From NCBI GenBank assembly GCA_041399065.1, contig JAWKTN010000003.1, positions 310,001 to 374,000 of the forward strand: a DNA stretch of 64,000 nucleotides. The letters are read 5' to 3'. A model generated the notes under the pieces. It did not search any database and was not told where the DNA came from. It worked only from the letters and a program-made list of their open reading frames with translations. Below, piece after piece: positions 63,421 to 64,000 of the stretch. Position 1 is the first letter of the stretch. Each line of letters opens with the position of its first letter. A program made the position numbers and the translations under genes. The stretch comes from JAGQPD01 sp020426865 (lineage in GTDB: Bacteria > Planctomycetota > Planctomycetia > Pirellulales > Pirellulaceae).

Positions 63421-64000
63421 TTACCGTTTCCAGATCGTGGCGTCGGCGTTCAGCACTGCCTGTACCACGTACATGGTAGCCGCCGCTGAAGCTGCGGGCA
63501 CATCCTTCGCTGGTGGCGATTCACCGTTGGCCAGCAATGCTTTTGCTGTTTGCGAGTCCTGTTGGAGATCAGCCACTTGCGTGTCGTATAGCTCATGTAG
63601 CGTCTGTAGCTCGAATGCGTCGCATGGCCGGCCGGCTAGACGGCGGAATATCCAATGGATGCGTTGATCGATGTCGTCAGGGGAGGCTTTCATTGCCTGT
63701 TCGGCCAGCACGCGGGCCGCTTCGACAAATTGGATGTCGTTCAGCAGCACGAGTGCCTGCATGGGCGTATTTGTTGAAGGTCGTTGCATCGTGCAAGTCT
63801 CACGTGACGTCGCATCGAAAACCAGCATGTTCGGCATGGGTGTCGTACGCTTCCACACGGTATAGAGACTCCGGCGATAGAGAGCCTTGCCTACGCTTTG
63901 CCGATAAGCCGGTGTCATGGAATTGTTTTCGCGCCACAGATTGGGTGGTTGATACGGGCTTACCGGCGGCCCCCCCACTTCACGCGACATCAAACCGCTG
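63421..64000 (-). CDS. DUF1553 (PSD1) protein, 3' part only
   Basis: The visible 192 or so residues are the C-terminal DUF1553 domain: SREVGGPPVSPYQPPNLWRE, RRSLYTVWKRTTPMPNMLVFDA, RPSTNTPMQALVLLND, and IFRRLAGRPCDAFEL. The 5' part, which normally holds a cytochrome-type PSCyt1 region and DUF1549, lies beyond the right edge. It forms the usual pair with the DUF1501 gene. Confidence 0.92.
   Translation of the reverse strand, partial: SGLMSREVGGPPVSPYQPPNLWRENNSMTPAYRQSVGKALYRRSLYTVWKRTTPMPNMLVFDATSRETCTMQRPSTNTPMQALVLLNDIQFVEAARVLAEQAMKASPDDIDQRIHWIFRRLAGRPCDAFELQTLHELYDTQVADLQQDSQTAKALLANGESPPAKDVPAASAAATMYVVQAVLNADATIWKR

Overview
The window looks like chromosome of a planctomycete of the Pirellula/Rhodopirellula/Blastopirellula type. 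The evidence is the gene content: a DUF1501 protein beside a DUF1553 (PSD1) protein, a ThuA-like protein, exported Gfo/Idh/MocA and TIM-barrel proteins with RR-type leaders, a SUMF1-domain protein, a redoxin-cytochrome-monooxygenase-like fusion, PEP-CTERM proteins and a double-length UvrA. No rRNA, tRNA or CRISPR array was seen.

Left flank (1-17.3 kb): a dGTPase-like HD hydrolase cut by the window edge, a normal-length UvrA, a tiny membrane protein, CrcB/FluC, an exported protein, a ThuA-like protein, rhamnulokinase and an exported prenyltransferase-repeat protein. Then comes a 2358-residue protein made of two complete UvrA halves plus an unassigned C-terminal domain, overlapping a small CBM9-like gene by 4 bp. 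A truncated endonuclease/exonuclease/phosphatase gene follows.

Accessory region (about 18-46 kb): this differs in gene content and by eye is more AT-rich between genes. It starts with two plus-strand HTH/zinc-ribbon genes that face a minus-strand operon. That operon encodes an HTH/zinc-ribbon protein, an exported protein with a frameshift, a papain-like cysteine peptidase, a small exported protein, two small membrane proteins (one holin-like) and a 60-residue protein. Next come two paralogous modules in tandem. Each has a GT25-like glycosyltransferase, a GT77-like glycosyltransferase, a giant (about 1370-1390 aa) LamG plus beta-helix protein with no signal peptide, and a convergent PEP-CTERM protein. 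Module A alone also has an exostosin-like/methyltransferase-like fusion. A tyrosine recombinase lies between the modules, and roughly 0.9 kb of near-identical sequence starts each one, exactly 10,110 bp apart. An IS21-type element with two accessory genes and an IS3-type remnant close the region.

The main discovery candidate is a regulon. The same box, GTGCAAAAAC (GAATGTGCAAAAAC at four sites), lies exactly 5 nt upstream of a plausible -35 at five promoters: one for the minus-strand operon, one for each glycosyltransferase operon and one for each giant gene. The four plus-strand promoters share a 16-nt spacer and all have long, hairpin-rich leaders. This ties the phage-like operon and both modules into one co-regulated, apparently mobile and duplicated surface- or tailspike-like system.

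Right flank (46-64 kb): a redoxin/cytochrome c/copper-monooxygenase-like fusion, an exported leucine-rich-repeat protein, an exported SH3-like protein, and a Kdo/LPS operon (KdsD, KdsC and a very large LptC/LptA-like protein). A three-gene run follows (TIM-barrel isomerase, Gfo/Idh/MocA oxidoreductase, SUMF1-domain protein) behind a leader with nested inverted repeats. The window ends with a DUF11-repeat protein, a DUF1501 protein and the 3' part of a DUF1553 protein. All functional calls come from reading translated sequence and motifs; no database search was run.
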